Origin: Allacma fusca
Taxonomy: Eukaryota > Arthropoda > Collembola > Symphypleona > Sminthuridae
NCBI GenBank assembly: GCA_947179485.1
Contig: OX359247.1
Location: forward strand, 52,983,131 to 53,047,130
Length of the DNA: 64,000 nucleotides
Direction of reading: 5' to 3'
Shown here: piece after piece, positions 36,499-51,500 of the stretch
How the letters are laid out: each line of letters starts with the position of its first letter
How positions within the stretch are numbered: the first letter of the stretch is position 1
Program-made: the position numbers and the translations under genes
The notes under the pieces: model-generated
What the model saw: the letters and a program-made list of their open reading frames with translations, nothing else
Told to the model about the DNA's origin: nothing
Databases searched by the model: none

Positions 36499-39400
36499 TG
36501 CTTAATCTAATGTGGCCACTAATTCTTGTTTTACACACGGCAGGAAGTGCTCACAAAACTATCTATGATTAGTATTCCGGATCTGATTGCGCTCCGGGGA
36601 CAACTTGTGAACGCGGGTTTCTTACCGAAATATACGGAATTTTTAAATAATTCTCCGTACAGTTATTTTACTAATTTTGACCTTCGGGCAACTTCACTTT
36701 GACTTGGTGGATTTGCCTTGGAAGTCTGGGAATTAATTTTTCCCCGGATTGTCGGAATCACTACACTTTATGGTTGATACTTAATCAACGACGGAAATCC
36801 AATCGCTTTGGAAATCCGACTTTTTTCTTTGCAAATATTTAAATGAAGCACACACGGTTTATAAAAACTCATATTCTATATTTTTAGTTTACGCACTAAG
36901 GAAATTTAGAACATTCCAGCTCTGCAAAGTCCAAAGCGAGTCCTTCAACTTTGGGATCAGTTTTGTTGGTCATAATATTGGAGGAAATGAATGAAACTTT
37001 TTTGACATGTTCAACAGCATCTAGCGACTAATTATTACTTTCCCGCTAATTTATTCGCGCCTTAGCTTCGTTGAAATTAATGACATTGAGTGGTCTAAAT
37101 AGGATGGCCCGCCCCTGTAGAGGATATGAAACCCCGTACATCCATTCTTTTTCAAACTTATTGTGCCACTTTGGCGGACACTGTACAATAGTTGGCTATA
37201 ATATTTAAATGTACCTCCTTTTTGCCGCGAGAATAAATTGAGTGATCAGTGTTGTGACCACCCCGAGTTGTAGCAAATTCTCTTCCATATTTTTCTAAAC
37301 TTATTGTTAGTTAATTACTTTCACTTGAAAAAATATTCCTACACAGCGTATCATAATTCACTTCCTTGCGTGTTCGAATGTCGGGAACAGTATCACAGCC
37401 AACCATGCACTTTCTCCTAGTTTTTCTGCGATTCTGTTTACTTTTGTGTCAAGAACCCGGTTATTTTTGACACTTTTGTCGTATGACGTCACCTTTGCAT
37501 TAACCACAACCTATCACTGTGTCACCGAAATCATAATTTCGCCCAACCACCTACCCTCTAATTCCGTGACGTAATTTGTGAACGATCTCTTGTACTATGA
37601 ACCAGTGGGGACGCAACGAAAGGAACTCGCTATATCTGCAATGAAACATCCAAATGTTTTAATGACAATCATTGACTATAGATGTCACTGGCACCTTAGC
37701 AATATTTCCTTAAAGTGGCCTGGCTCTAGCTGGAGATAATCGTGTGGTTATGGTAAAGTATTAAAAGCTATCAAAGACAATCTAACTCGAACTTTATATG
37801 CTTGTTTTTGTAGCTGAGTTCCACATGTACATTCTCAGATCAATCTATTGACTCTACATGTATCCATAACTTCATTATTACCCTGGCAAGAAAAAAGCTA
37901 ATATTATTTGTACTTTTATGTTTAGAAAACAAATATCAAGAAATATGCATTAGGAGTAAACCATTGGGGATTCTAATAAATACTGCGGCCCAACAATACG
38001 TCACGAGTAAGAAAAGGTGTTAATCCACCCGTGTGGTTGACGGTTGGATTGGATGAAAATTCAGATCACTTTGAATTTTACATCCCAATTGTTCCATCTC
38101 CCACAGGCGCCTTCCCCAGTTGAACAAGCTCCGAACCTTGGCTGTAATCGTTTAAAAGTTTTCTGATAGATGGTAGGTCTTGCACAATATCTCTTTCCGC
38201 TCATTCTGTATTTCCGTCCATGGAATTCCAAATCCCTTGTTCTGTCAATTAATGTAAATCTACATAGAGCAACTCACAATCCCGTACTAATTCTAGGGAA
38301 ATAAATAATGGTTACTTTCACTGCGTTTTGTACTTTCGCATCTCTTTGCACTACGCGAAGTTATTTGAATTGAACTTCAAGAAGTTCATGAAGAGTCTGT
38401 GCCTTATTATTAGTGATTTGTGACCGTATAATTATGTACATACATATTAACAATAACTACATATACACGCCATGCTAGGTGTGAATTTTTGTTAACTCTC
38501 ACGGTTGTCGCTTTGTTAGCTGTACAACGATGAGGATTTTTCCCAGCTGTAAGTTAATTTGATTCTGGTCACTGCAAAACGTAGATTGAATAAGTTTGAA
38601 TTGTTAGTTGTAATTGTAATTGAAATATTGTCTGTACAACAAAAGAGATTTTTTTTGCATATTTAAATTCAATAAAGGAGCAGAATTGGAGTATATCTAA
38701 TATCCAAGGCTTGTTCAACAAAAATACCCCCAAGCCTGTTAATATTAATACAAGTTAGACAAATGGACGTGTAGACACAAGGAAATAATAAACTAAGTGT
38801 TTGTCCTCAAGTATCTTGCGGCGTTATTTTCTGTCCCCAATAGAGTCGGTACTGACAACAGCACTCACGACTGTCATTTTCTTCCTGCTCTCACTCCGCA
38901 TCTCCCTCCAGTAGGTACCTATGTACGTCTCTTGAGCTTATGTCTCATCATCCACTCGGATCCTACACACTCCTCATACATATTTAATATGAAGCCTAAT
39001 ATGAAAATTTAGAACTCCAATTTTGAAGTTTACCCACCATCATCCTAGAATCTCCAATGCAGCCATTCTCACAACTGTTGTCGTTCAAGGGATCTAAATT
39101 GTTAATTAGCTCTCAAAAGTTTGGCATTCAAAACTACTATAAACTCTTGTAAGAATCGTACGAATGAATGGAAATACATGGAATTACCAGACCAAGGGAA
39201 CCAAAAACCATGGATTGTAGTCTCAAATTTAAGAAGATTCTTATGAACAAATTTGATTTCCTTGTAAGACTGATTATGCCATTGAGACAACTGAATCTTT
39301 AATTTAGAAGATATGATGAAATTCTCATTTGCTTTTTTTTTACCAGCGTATAGATCTATTAAACAATAGGAAAAGTGCATCCCCCTTTCCTTGATTAAAG

Positions 39401-42400
39401 GCACACGAGTCTCTTTGGAACAACCCATGCCTCACTACTCATTCAATAAGAAAGTGTCATTTCGGAACAATGCCAATAGCTCGAGGCTTAAAGCAATCCT
39501 TTGCCCCTTTAGTGGCAATAAACTTGGAAAACAAAATTGCTCCAACAGTATAACTACAGAGTGTGAGCATCAAGTAAAAAATATTTGCATTTGATGAGAA
39601 ATTTGCATAACACTTTTATTGTCAGATGCATAAGTACATATGCACAAAAATAATTATTATTACCAGTCCAAAGTGAACATTTACCAAACATTCAGGAAGA
39701 GACGTCGTGCCATATCTTTTACATATATGTACGTCGATATGTGCATACGTTTGCAATATTACTCTACACCTATGTACTCGCGTCCTGTACCCAATAGAAC
39801 AAATTCATCCAAAGTTTACGAAATGCTAGAAACCGTTATAGCAGGTAAAAAGTTACATTTTGCGTGGAAATCGAGTCAAACTATAGAACAGGAGGTTGAG
39901 AGACGCAGTAAACATGAGTTTACAGATATACTGGGTTGTCTCCAAGCTGAAAATGAAATAAAGTAATAAAGGTTTTCAGTGAAATGAAATTTATGTGACA
40001 GATTTCATCCCTAGGGGAAGAATCATCTAATGAACATTATTTGATTCTATTCAATAAAGAGCCTCACTTTCTGCCTCGTTGAGTCGTTTCCATTCCGCGA
40101 TAGACTTCTCGTTTTTACCCTCTCTAAACTTAAACACATCAGAGGCACAACATTATGATGCACCACAGGCGTTTACTTACTTCCATTCTACACTTTTGTA
40201 CACATATATACAACGTAGATACGCCTGTGTTGGTATTCTGTATATATAATTGCAGGCGTACATATGCAGAATATAATATGTATATATCTACATATTACAT
40301 ACAAGCAACACCTTCAGGGAAGTAACTTAAGTTTACTGCAACTCTCCTGCCAGATTAAAAATCCAATTCACACTGTATACATGTAATAAGTCACACCTTC
40401 ATATAAAAAGACTTTCGCAGAAAATTTGACTGCCCGAAAAACAAGACGAAAGAAAAGGATGGGAGAGAAAAGGATCTTTTGATTATGCTAGTTACAGTAA
40501 CATAATGTGATTTCTGCTTCCAGCACATGGTTTCTCTTCCTCTCTCCATATCCTCCTTCCGACATGAACTAACAGTAAGCATAAGAGTTTTCGACATGAG
40601 CGTCTGCACCCAATTCCCATGCTTCATTGTATAGAAAGTTCTAGTCGGATCCAGCCAACTGGAACACACTAAAGGCCGTGCTGGATTTTTTCTTTTACCA
40701 AAATAGTACACGTTCCTTTTCCTCCATCCTCCTTCCTATTCCTCTCCTTGATTTTTTGTCGATTCTTTTCTAACACTTTCAACTTTTCTCGAACACTCCT
40801 TTCATACATGTTTCTATTGACTAGTTTTTAAAAGATACGGACCAGTTTTTGTGTGACTTGCCAGAATTGCAAAAAAGGATAGTATCATTACAAGTATGGA
40901 GTAATTATCACAAATAGGAGTTACAGTAGAATAAATCATTTCTACTGAGGAAACCCAATGGAAGTACATAAGGGGAGGTTCATGTAAAGAAGGAATCCAG
41001 ACTAACTGCTCATACTTAAATGGAATGAGTTGAAGTAATTGAAACCTTTATTCAGGTTGCTATTCATCTGTGAGGACCTACATGTACATAGATAGGTATG
41101 TATGAGTGTCTATAGTAAATGTCGGAGACAAGAGTTGTACTGCCACCCATGTGGAAGTCAACATGAAATCAATGCTGGTATTCCTCCACTCCTAGGGAAA
41201 GGCAGTGTATGAATTTGTGTAAGTTGTGTATATAATTATTATACTTACATTTATAGAGGGCATATGTAGATCTATGGATATTGACGTGTAGGATGGTATG
41301 TGCGGGAACGTATGTATCCACATGTGAAAAATCCAGACTCTCTCCTTCTCGCCTCCCTACTTTGTATCTGCAAATTCAATTGTGCACACACACAGAGCAG
41401 GAGAGTTAACCATGGATGAAAGTATTAGGAAAGGAAAGGATGATTTTCTCTACTTTTTCCCTGGGTATAGACACTTCTTGAGAATACCTGGTAATACACA
41501 CAACAGCCCTAAAGTTTTAGGAGGAGCGAGAGGGACCAGGAGATAAATACACACTTGGTTGACTACAGTGACTCTAATTCGGCCGTGATTCAATAACAGT
41601 GTATCATGGGAATTTCTAAATTGATGTTCATTTCAAGCGTTGCTATTCCTCGGGAGAGGCAACTTTATTCAATCTTGTGAATCTTGTCAGTCAATCGGAA
41701 CAAATTTCACACACGGAATCACTAACAAATAGGCGGCGGATTATAACTCAACTCCGATTATGCCTCTGTTCCTCCTTATACATCAAATCAGGAGTGCTGT
41801 GGAGCTTTGTGTATATCTACAACTTACGTTGGACATATTTCCTTTCTGGTCAGACTATATGAATATTATCTCCGAACTGATGAAAGAGTCTTCATCTTTT
41901 CCAAGGTCTATTTTTTTAAATCAGGTGTTCAGGCTGCTTGCTAAATCATTACGAATGAAATGATTTCCTCTACAAATTCTTATTCTTTTCTTAAAAAACA
42001 GTTTCCAAAATTTTCCTAATCTAGATGTTCACACCAGCAGCAGCAGAAGCAGCCCTGACTTCCAATTCTCACTGCAACGTTTAGAATCCAATAAGATCAT
42101 GTATAATGGATTAGAAAACTCCATGTTTTTTTATTTTTACAAGACAAAATCATGTGAAATAATTTTTATTTTATATTTACTTCAACACATAGTTATGTAA
42201 TTATGTATATATTTTCATATGCATTCATATATTAACTATAAATTATTATTTGAAATAATTAAGTACAGTTTCTTTGAAACAAAAGGGGTTGTGGGACAGA
42301 GGGGGTTTTTAGCCCTTGCCTCATGTAATGCTGATTTATACTGTAACTTGTTTGTGTCAGGTGCTATAGTACTGGTAATAACATTTTAAAATTTAATCTC

Positions 42401-44582
42401 ACGTACAAAATATTATATGTGTAGCATGTTCCAGTAACTTCATATTACTTTATCTTTTTGACCAGTAATCAGACTGTTTCAAGATCCGATTACAGGTCGG
42501 GACAAAACCCCTTAATAGAAACCTTATCATAAAGTGTGTGCATACAGATTGTCTACTAATAAGATTGATATTGCAAAGCCAATAAATAATTCGGTAACCT
42601 TTTAATTCCTTTGAGGCAATCCGGATTTATAAATCAGGTGGATGCCTTTATTAGACTCAGAAGACACACACACATGTCCCTCCTCACGTGTAATGTAGAA
42701 TTGAAGGAACTCCATCGAGTCTATTTGTCTCTAATTCCTTTATCAAGAGCATATCTACAGTAAATGAAATCAGCTATTTGATTTTTGTCATAACGCAATA
42801 ATCCGTCAGAATGTAATTAAAATATTAGGATTTTTGAAGTATGGTAAGTTTAATTAAATTGCTACGGATTCGTTCATTTTGTATTGTAAGGTTTCTAGTT
42901 ACGTAATTTTGTCTATAAAATCTGAATTGAGGACAATTGAATTGTCGTGAGTCATGACCGTCTGTTGGCTTTTGTTTGTACACATCGTTCCTGTAGGTAT
43001 GCTCACAGGTAAAATTGATAAAATCTCAGGATAGTTCTGTTCGGGAAGCGATTTGACAAAAGTAACTTCATGGTAGGTACTGTATAGACACCCTTACCCT
43101 TCACAAGAGAGGTTTGGTTCAGGTGTGATATCAAAACCTCTCGTCAAGGTCCCACCATATGGTCATAAACTAATAAGAAAATTTATTTTACATGTGCAAA
43201 CCCTTACGGAAGGCTAATCCCAAGTTTCAACAAACCTTCGGTAAAGGTTTTGTGGAAAAATTAAATATGATATTAAATCATTAGGCTCCACACAAGGCTG
43301 TCCACAAAAGTCAAACAAACAGATGTACACGGATAGAATGAAAATCCAAGAGCGGAGGTTTCCGAGCCAAATAAGCAAGGTTTACCAACCCTTCTATAAC
43401 ACTTTCACCATTGACTCACACGTAACCTTAAGCTCCGGTAATAAAATTCGAGCATAAATCAAAGCAGATCATCATAAATGTCAACTGAGTAAACGCAAAT
43501 CTTGGGATAAAATATCAGATGACCACCAACAGTTCCCTCCGTCGGGGCTGTCAGACCAAGTCAGAGGTTCACATGTGATTTCAACAATCCGGATTTGTAA
43601 ATACATACAGGACGGACGTTTGCGGTCAGTTAAATAATGATGGTCAGTGGGGATAATATGTTGTAAGTATCTCGAGAGACTATAAGTTGAGGGGATGCGT
43701 GAGTCTCCTTTTTCCACGGACTGACTCTGAAAGGAGAAATAAATGAGGGAATTGAGGGTGGGCGTAATATTTAATCACTGCCAGCCTCCCGTTTAGCAAG
43801 GCTTTATGGAAGGACCGAGCCGAGTGCTTAAATAATTTGTTTAACAATAGGAGCGAATTCATCGACGGCTAAATTGAAGATCATTGCATGGATTTTGGGA
43901 TGGGGCTCAGAATTAATGTGAGGATTTTATCCTCTTTCATCAATCACATGTTTTGCGGGTTTCCTCCGATCATCATATCTACAATACAAGTAAATCCTCT
44001 CTTGCTAAATCCATGCTCCTTCCCTTAATCAACTTTGCGTGCTATTTCAACCAGCTTGAGTGTCATTTTGAAGAACCCTGGAGCCAGTATACATACCTCC
44101 ATTCTATATGCATGGCTCTATATTACACAAGATTTATCATCCGTATTTTTACTTCCACGTGTATGTATGTATGTGCGTTAAGTCTGAAGTTGAAAGGATA
44201 TATGAATGGAAGTAAATGTATAGATGCTCCCTTGAAACTTATACGCTGTAGTCAAGTGGGCACTAGAGTCAACTTACTATTAATCAAACTACTCTAATGT
44301 GATAACTGTATTCATGCCATACGGATAAGTGTCCAAGTAAAAAGTTTGTCCGTATATGAAGCATTTCTATTGTGGGGCCGTTCGGGCGTGTAACTCCTCG
44401 AGTGGAGGTGTTATACTCCGAACAGACTCATTCGTATTTGTAACAAGCCTCCTATTATTAGACCATGCACACACACAACACAGCACATGGCAGCTAAAGT
44501 CCCCCCGATTACATTTGATTCTTATGAAGCTCGACTGATGGAGGATCGCTTACGTCTAAATTGCTTAGTTGAATCTTACCAT
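36499..44582. other. Intergenic, no gene supported
   Basis: An 8-kb AT-rich stretch. Open frames such as 39640-39966 (+, 108 codons) and 40391-40711 (-, 106 codons) show no motif, splice context or recognisable product. TACATATATGTA-type runs are frequent, for example near 40200-40300. Confidence 0.55.
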
Positions 44583-44855
44583 TTACCAAACTCGTAACCT
44601 GTCATGTAGAATAATAAAGTTTGTCAATTGAATACAATCTCGTAAAGCTCCTCGCAACTGGTCGATAGCTTTCGCTACAGAGGACTCCACTCCATAGTCA
44701 ATCGGGATACTAAAAAGTACTAACTCTCCGGGTCCTGTATTTCCTAAGAAGGGATCACCGATTCTAATTACGTATGTGTGTATAGTCTCAAACAAAACCG
44801 TTTTTCCAGTAGATACATCCTTCTTTTCTGAAGCCTTACATGGAACAACTTTTCC
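44583..44855 (-). other. Coding-like open frame, ~90 codons, unrecognised
   Basis: Between two stops, the - strand reads KVVPCKASEKKDVSTGKTVL, then VIRIGDPFLGNTGPGELVLF and SSVAKAIDQLRGALRDCIQL. The glycine/proline/charged composition is unlike the F/I/Y/N-rich chance frames around it. There is no ATG and no convincing splice sites, so it may be a single exon or a fragment of a processed pseudogene. I cannot name the family. Confidence 0.25.
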
Positions 44856-45614
44856 CTACTTTGAAATTTGGTACCTCTTACTCAGGGCTAGACACAAATT
44901 TATTAAAATGTAATTACGGGGGGAGGGGAAGGGAAAATGTGAACAAGCTTCGAAAAAATTAGAAGTGGATATCTGAAGGATTTCAAATAGGCAAAAATGA
45001 GCATGCCCATTTATTCAGAAGAACGTTACACACTTTTATTTCCTAAACATTTGAATGGACATTTTTTATACACTTCTCAGCCAACAATACCAACTTTCTA
45101 GATTGATTTTATTTCCAATAATTTCATCCGGAGCTCACATTCTAAAAATAGCTACCTTTGACAAACTGACATTGAATTTCCCAAAATACAAGTTTTGACT
45201 TTTACTTCGAAGAGATTTAAATTTCGATTTTTGATGGGGAAAAAATTAAATTGTGACTATTAAACTTAGCTTTTAACTTAAAATGCAATGGTTTTATTGC
45301 GGAATCAATTTACTCAGTGATTGTCAGTGCCTGGACGGAATTTCCAGATGAAAAAACACTGTACGCAATAAAATGAAACTGCTCAAAGGTTACTTTTATT
45401 TGTTTGCATTTCTACTTGGTTCCTCCTTAATCTGACATTTATTGCTGTGGTTTGAGCTTCAAAGCACGGGTCAATCATTGAATACATTTGAATTGACTGG
45501 TACTATTTACAGCTCAATTAATGTGGTTTTAGAAAGTTCGTCCGTCATTATTGCGGCATAAATAGATATCTACTGATTTACACAAGTATATAGAATACTG
45601 TAGTTAGTTGTATT

Positions 45615-45636
45615 ACGCCTTACAGTAGTAAGGCGT
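45615..45636. repeat. Perfect hairpin, 9-bp arms
   Basis: ACGCCTTAC, loop AGTA, GTAAGGCGT. GC-richer than its surroundings; no associated gene. Confidence 0.7.
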
Positions 45637-48072
45637 TGTATTTAGAGTCATAATATTACGGCTACATAGCATGGTTTCTTTATAGAGCACTCCATTCGGC
45701 TTGGTTACATTTTGGTGAGCCCTTATTGAATTGTTGGGTGAAAAACGGGGGATAAATGATTTTTATGGGCTGGATACATTTAACGTAAGAAGGGATATTC
45801 CGTGGAACAATTTTGTGTAAACAGTAGTTTATAACCAAAACCGAGGGTAGGTAAAGCATAGGCTTTGGACCTTGGGGGATTAAACGTTGTGGTAGTGTAC
45901 AGTGTGGCAAAGCGAGCGTAAAATGGACCAGGTCGTACTAATACACCGTGCGATACACACACTGCAATGGAAAGCTAATGAATAGAGAGTTATCATTGTC
46001 CGCCACTATCCCATCCCTACTATGTATGTACATCCCATAGAAATTCACATCCTTCCAAAGTATATTTATAAAACTGAAAAGAACTCACCGAAAAGTTAAG
46101 CCTGAGCATACAAATGGGTATGTAATGGGTAAATAGTCAACAGTTCTAACAATGGTTATTTTCTCAACTACAAATATATTATACAGTGCGAGAGCTCAAG
46201 CCCACCTTTGTATCTTCACTCGTCGATTCAGAAAGGGCCGTATTGCCATAAAGTATTTAAGGAATACATTATTCTATTCACACTCCTTCAAATCATGAGT
46301 AAACGCTCAATCAGGGGCAGTGTGCGTGTTCTTAACAAAAATGTAATCGAGCCATTGAGCATCCAAACCGACATTTATTCTACATTTTATTTCGGATCTG
46401 TCCCACAATAAGGGACCGTTTAAAAAAGCTAAGGATCTTGAGTAATCCAGATTAAATGGATGTTTTCCTTCCAATGTCTAAAATCTGGTCATGGGTTAAG
46501 ATTTTTCGGCTATTTTATCCTGAACACATATTGTTATAGTGCAGAGGAAATTTTGACCAATAAAAACCGTCGGTAAAGACGGATACGAAATTATGGGCAT
46601 CCGATGCTTAAAAACAAGAACTTGCTTTTAGAAAAGTATTTAAAGAAATGTAGCTCAGGAGCTTGGATTTTGCTAATTTTATTTTAAACGTCAATTATCT
46701 GTAAGCATACTTTGATGTAGCGAATTTTTTCGGTCTCAACTTAAGCATCAAAGCAAATTTTAAAAGGCAAATGTCTAATCTGTGATGACCTAGAGAGTCT
46801 GGATAGGTGCATTACTGTTTTTTACCAGTACATCCATTTTTTCATTTCAATTTTGGTCAAGCCAGAAAAGGAGAATTAAGGAGGGCAGCCACAGACTCAA
46901 AGTGATCAAAAAAAGCACAAAACAGTTTTGACGTGAGAATGAACTTTAATTTCCGTTGTGACTGCACTTTTGTATTTGAGCAAGTGTAACCTTTTTGATG
47001 TTCGCTGACCGTAATTCCCTCGCCTTTTTTGTCCTCGAAAGAAACATTGAGCCTGATGTCATTGTTAATTTTTCAAAATCTACATGATTTCTAAGAACTT
47101 GAGGATAAAGAGAGCAGAGAGGGAAGCCGACAAAGCATCTTTGTAGTACTAGGCTAGTTTTCATACCTGTTTATGTAAATAAGCTTGTCAAGCCTTAACA
47201 AGTACAAAAGGCTGGGAAATAATAATTATTCTGCACTGAGGATATTATTATGATTACCACTCTGTCGGCCTTTAGCACAATGAACACACAAGTCTTAAAG
47301 AAAAGTGACCGGGATTTCGGTCGGTTGGATTTCCTTAAGATGTGTTGGCTTATTGTCAGCTTTCTCTATCATTACGAAACTTATGTATTAACATAATACA
47401 GCTTTAGTATCCATGTTTACAAATACACACACGAAGACAAGCCTGTAATTAGATCCCGAACCAGAGTATATAGGTACAGTAGTAGCAACTTGAATTCTTT
47501 CCAAGGCAGCATTATTTTATGAATGAGTACATACACAGTATATGTTGCTGTACCTTCTCGGAGAACACATACGCAGACTTGTGCCTACATGTATATTAGT
47601 CTCGTAAATAGTGTTATTACAGTGTTACTACACAGGTTCCTTACTTTACAATTACTTCAATATGACATGTGGTCTTAGGTAGCTTCAATGCTTTCAGCTC
47701 CATCAAATAGTGTCTTATCAACTGGGAGCCGCCTATATGTCCATATATACATGGGTCTTGACCAAAAAACCATCTGTGAGTACTAATAGCCTTAAGTTCT
47801 AAAAGGGGCAAAGTGATATAATGAAGTGTGACATGCTACATTGAGGCAGAATAATTATTGGCACGACCGCCAATAAGCACATGCTTTTTCAAGAAAATAT
47901 TCGAAAGTTCTTGTAAATACCGAAAACTAATCGACTGTGACATCTAGTTGATGTTACTTACAATTGCTTACAACCCACATTAGATGGAGGTATCTTGGAG
48001 GTACCGCCATCTACCAAATACTACCTCTCATATCCTCTCTATAATTGTACTCAGGGTGTTTATTGTAAAATC

Positions 48073-48529
48073 TTTTAATCTCCTGAGGTCAAACGGGTGA
48101 CCCGCTATCTTCTAAAAACAATAGGTCTCTGACTGATTAGGTAACGTATCTCTGTAGAATGTGTGAATTGTCAAGTGGCATTGGAACGGCAGCTATTGTG
48201 ATGACTGGCAAGAAGGTAACAACGATCATTACAGCTTTGGTATTCCCAATTTAAACTGCGCGTCAACTAATAGGCTCATTTGGATATGAAGGGTTTGCAC
48301 GACGTCCTTGGATGACCACTACGACAGCGAACGGTTTGCACGCCATCCTTGGATTGCCACTACAACAACGAACATAAATGTTTGTCCAGCGCGACATCTG
48401 GTAACTGCGACCCCTGGCGGCGACGTTTGCATTAGCATGTGGTTAAATGTAACCTGTTTCAACTTCCTGAGGTCAAAGGAATAACAGAATTTCTTTTAGA
48501 ATCAACAGGCTTCTGAATGATGAGGTAAC
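48073..48529 (+). repeat. Pair of diverged ~73-bp direct repeats enclosing a 41-bp tandem duplication
   Basis: Copy A is 48073-48145 and copy B is 48457-48529. Both contain TCCTGAGGTCAAA, then a [TC]TTCTAAAAACAATAGG-like block, then TGA[CT]TGATTAGGTAAC-like ends. Between them a 41-bp unit starting GGTTTGCACG is duplicated in tandem (48292-48332 and 48333-48373) with about six differences. Together this looks like the remains of a repetitive element; no coding sequence is seen. Confidence 0.65.
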
Positions 48530-51500
48530 TGGTGTCACTGTTCCAATGTTTCGGTAATTAACCTGATGAAGAAGAATCAGACACGCAGAGAATCAGACAA
48601 CCAGTCACCACCACATTCACAACCGGGACTCTCGTTTTGCTGCGCCCCTTCAAATGTGCACCCAATTATAAAATGAAGTTAAAACTAATTTCAACTTCTA
48701 AATGAGTGCCATTAAGTACAAATTGTTTTGAAAAATTACAACCATAACAAAAATTGATACTCTCGTAGTTTGGACCACATCTGTATATACTTACACATAG
48801 AAATATACCTACATACGTGTAGGTACCTAGATACCTATGTTTTCCTTGTATTCCAGCACTTCATATTTACATGCGTATGCATACCGTGTGTAGATACATG
48901 AAAGCTTCACATGACAGTTTTGTAATATTTGTACAGCTTAGGAGAAAATACAAAGTATAGGAAAAGACTTGGGAGTCCTTGCATGTAATTACTTGTTCAC
49001 AACTGTCATGACTAGTAGCACATACGTACATACATACATTAGTAAAATATATCCACAGCCAAAATATCCACAAGGACTGAGTGAGAAATTAGGTATGAGT
49101 GTCCGTATATACAGATGTATTTGTATGTATAGGAGAGTATATGTAGGTGTACCGAAACAGACGGGATATGGATGGGAAGGGTGGGGGATAATCTCAGCCT
49201 GCTACAGTCGATAGGATGTCAAGAAGTATTCAAGTGAAATTTAGCGTACAAACCTTTGAGGAAACGACGGAACTCTAATAAGGTTTTTGGAACTCATAGT
49301 AAAACTATAGCATGTACATGGCCACAACCGCATACATATGTACATACAATGCCTGTCAAGGCACGTGAGCATCTTAGAGTCCATAATATTATTCTTTGAT
49401 CATCCTCCGAGTGTACTTCCCGTTATTTATTACTGCTCACCTTAAATCCCTAACCCTTCTGGTTTGATCTTAGAATGACAATTAGTAACCATTCCGATGT
49501 TGTCAATCAACTTGATTATCCACTTATGGTAAATCTTCCCCAATGGCAGAAGCACAAGTCGCCTTGCATTTAAATTGAACATTTTTGTGCCAGTCTCCAC
49601 AGTTTAACATTCCAGCTACTGAGTTGTTGGACTTGCCCTGTCATCCCGACTTGACTTCACACTCTCGTACTTTATGGTACCATCAAAAACAAAGCAGTTG
49701 CTGTAGGATCAAGTGTCATAAAATATTCCATGCAATTATTAGACAGGTTATTATGCAGAGCTGCTCAAAAACATTGAAGTTTAGAAGGCACATCAAACGC
49801 ATTAAATTTTGTACTAAATCATATGCCAAAAAAATACACAACTCACAGCGTCACAGCACGTTCATCTCATCGAGACCATTAACCATAACATACTTTATGA
49901 AGGGCCAGTATAAAAATTAGCTAGGCCAGAGAAGGCGATCTGATTAGCATGTTAAAAATTCCATGTCCGTTCCGATGGCTCCGAAAAAAATGTATCTGTA
50001 GATGTATTAAAAATTTTAAGGTTTCTAGTGCACATGAAAGTAATTACTCCAATACGTTTTAGGTATGTATGTACGTACCCAAAATCATCCATACCTATGA
50101 CATGCATTTATGACGTCCATTGGTATAACCACTGACAATGTCTCTAGTAGGGAGGCAGTATTGATTTTAATATCTCATATAATTAATTTCCATCCCACTG
50201 TATCAACTACAGTTGTAGCAAATGCATTGATTGTGAACAAGTGTCAAGTTCCCAACTTCAACTTCCAAACTGTCCCCATTGCATGTCTTGGGAATCCTTA
50301 CACATGAAACTTCTCCGGCATGAAATGAGCCAGAAAAAATATTTTGTCCACTAATATCTCAATTTTTTTTTGAAGTAGATAACAAACTCCAATAAAAGCT
50401 TCAGTACAAGCTTAATTTTTATACAGTGATTGAGAGCATACGTGCATATTAAATTACAGGGAATAACCTTGCCCAGGTAATTACCTATGAGACTGTCACC
50501 TACCTGAATTTGAGTCAATCCTCCATATTTCCGTCAATATTTTGAGTACTTTTGCATTCTAATACAAACATATACACACACTGTACTTATCATCCCATTG
50601 GAGAGCAAAGCTGAAAACCTGAGTTAAGTTAATACCGTGAGCGTGTAATTGAGAAAACCGAGAAAGTTGAAACCAAAAGGGTAGAAATCCGAGAGGGATA
50701 TATGTATGTATCAATGGAGGTGGGGAGAGAATAGAATATCCATAGCTGTCATAATTATACATATGTACAATATCATACTGGGATATGTCAAATGAAGCTC
50801 CATATGATCCTGTTTGGGAAACGTTGACAGAGTGATATTCCTCCATAATAATATTTATTGGTCGGTGACAATTGGAATTCGATACAAAAACATGGACTTC
50901 TCTACTCCCCTGAGAAAATTATCATTCATGGTGTATCAAATAAATAAAGTAGACATAAGTTAGACAGTGATTTGACAAAGGACCCTTTGACCATATCAAA
51001 ATAATTAGTTTGCTGAGTATCGGGTTAGAAAGGGCTTGACATATTTAAATGCCAGGCATGTGCTTGTAAATAGAGGGAATTTATATGCACACACAGTTTA
51101 TTATTTATTGTAGGAAAGTTTATCCACATCAGTCCCTACCCCACCACTCGTCTCTAAACACAGACCCTTAAACTCTCAAGCGTCCCTCGGTCCTTAAATC
51201 CCATGTATATACACAAGCAGGAAACACATCCACTCTCACTCAATGGGCAAAGAGTCCATCAACCCTTGAACACCTGGAACGGCTTTTTGCTTCGTCAATT
51301 TCAAGTTTTTCGTATTCATTGAGCATGTATATGTTTTTATTGTAAAAAATATACAGAAGGATACTTATGGAGATGCACACATGAATACATACATGCATAC
51401 ATAGATGAAGAGCGAAACACAAGTTCGGCTGAAGAATAGGAGGATAAGCAACAGCCTCATGCCCATCTTGTATTCATTCAATAACAACAGTTAAATCGAG

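Noticed and set aside
39640-39966. 108-codon + frame ending near AATAAA
   Set aside because: The second half looks mildly protein-like but there is no motif, no start context and no splice support.
49585-49920. 111-codon + frame
   Set aside because: Histidine/serine/lysine-rich, no domain, no splice or promoter context; compatible with chance.
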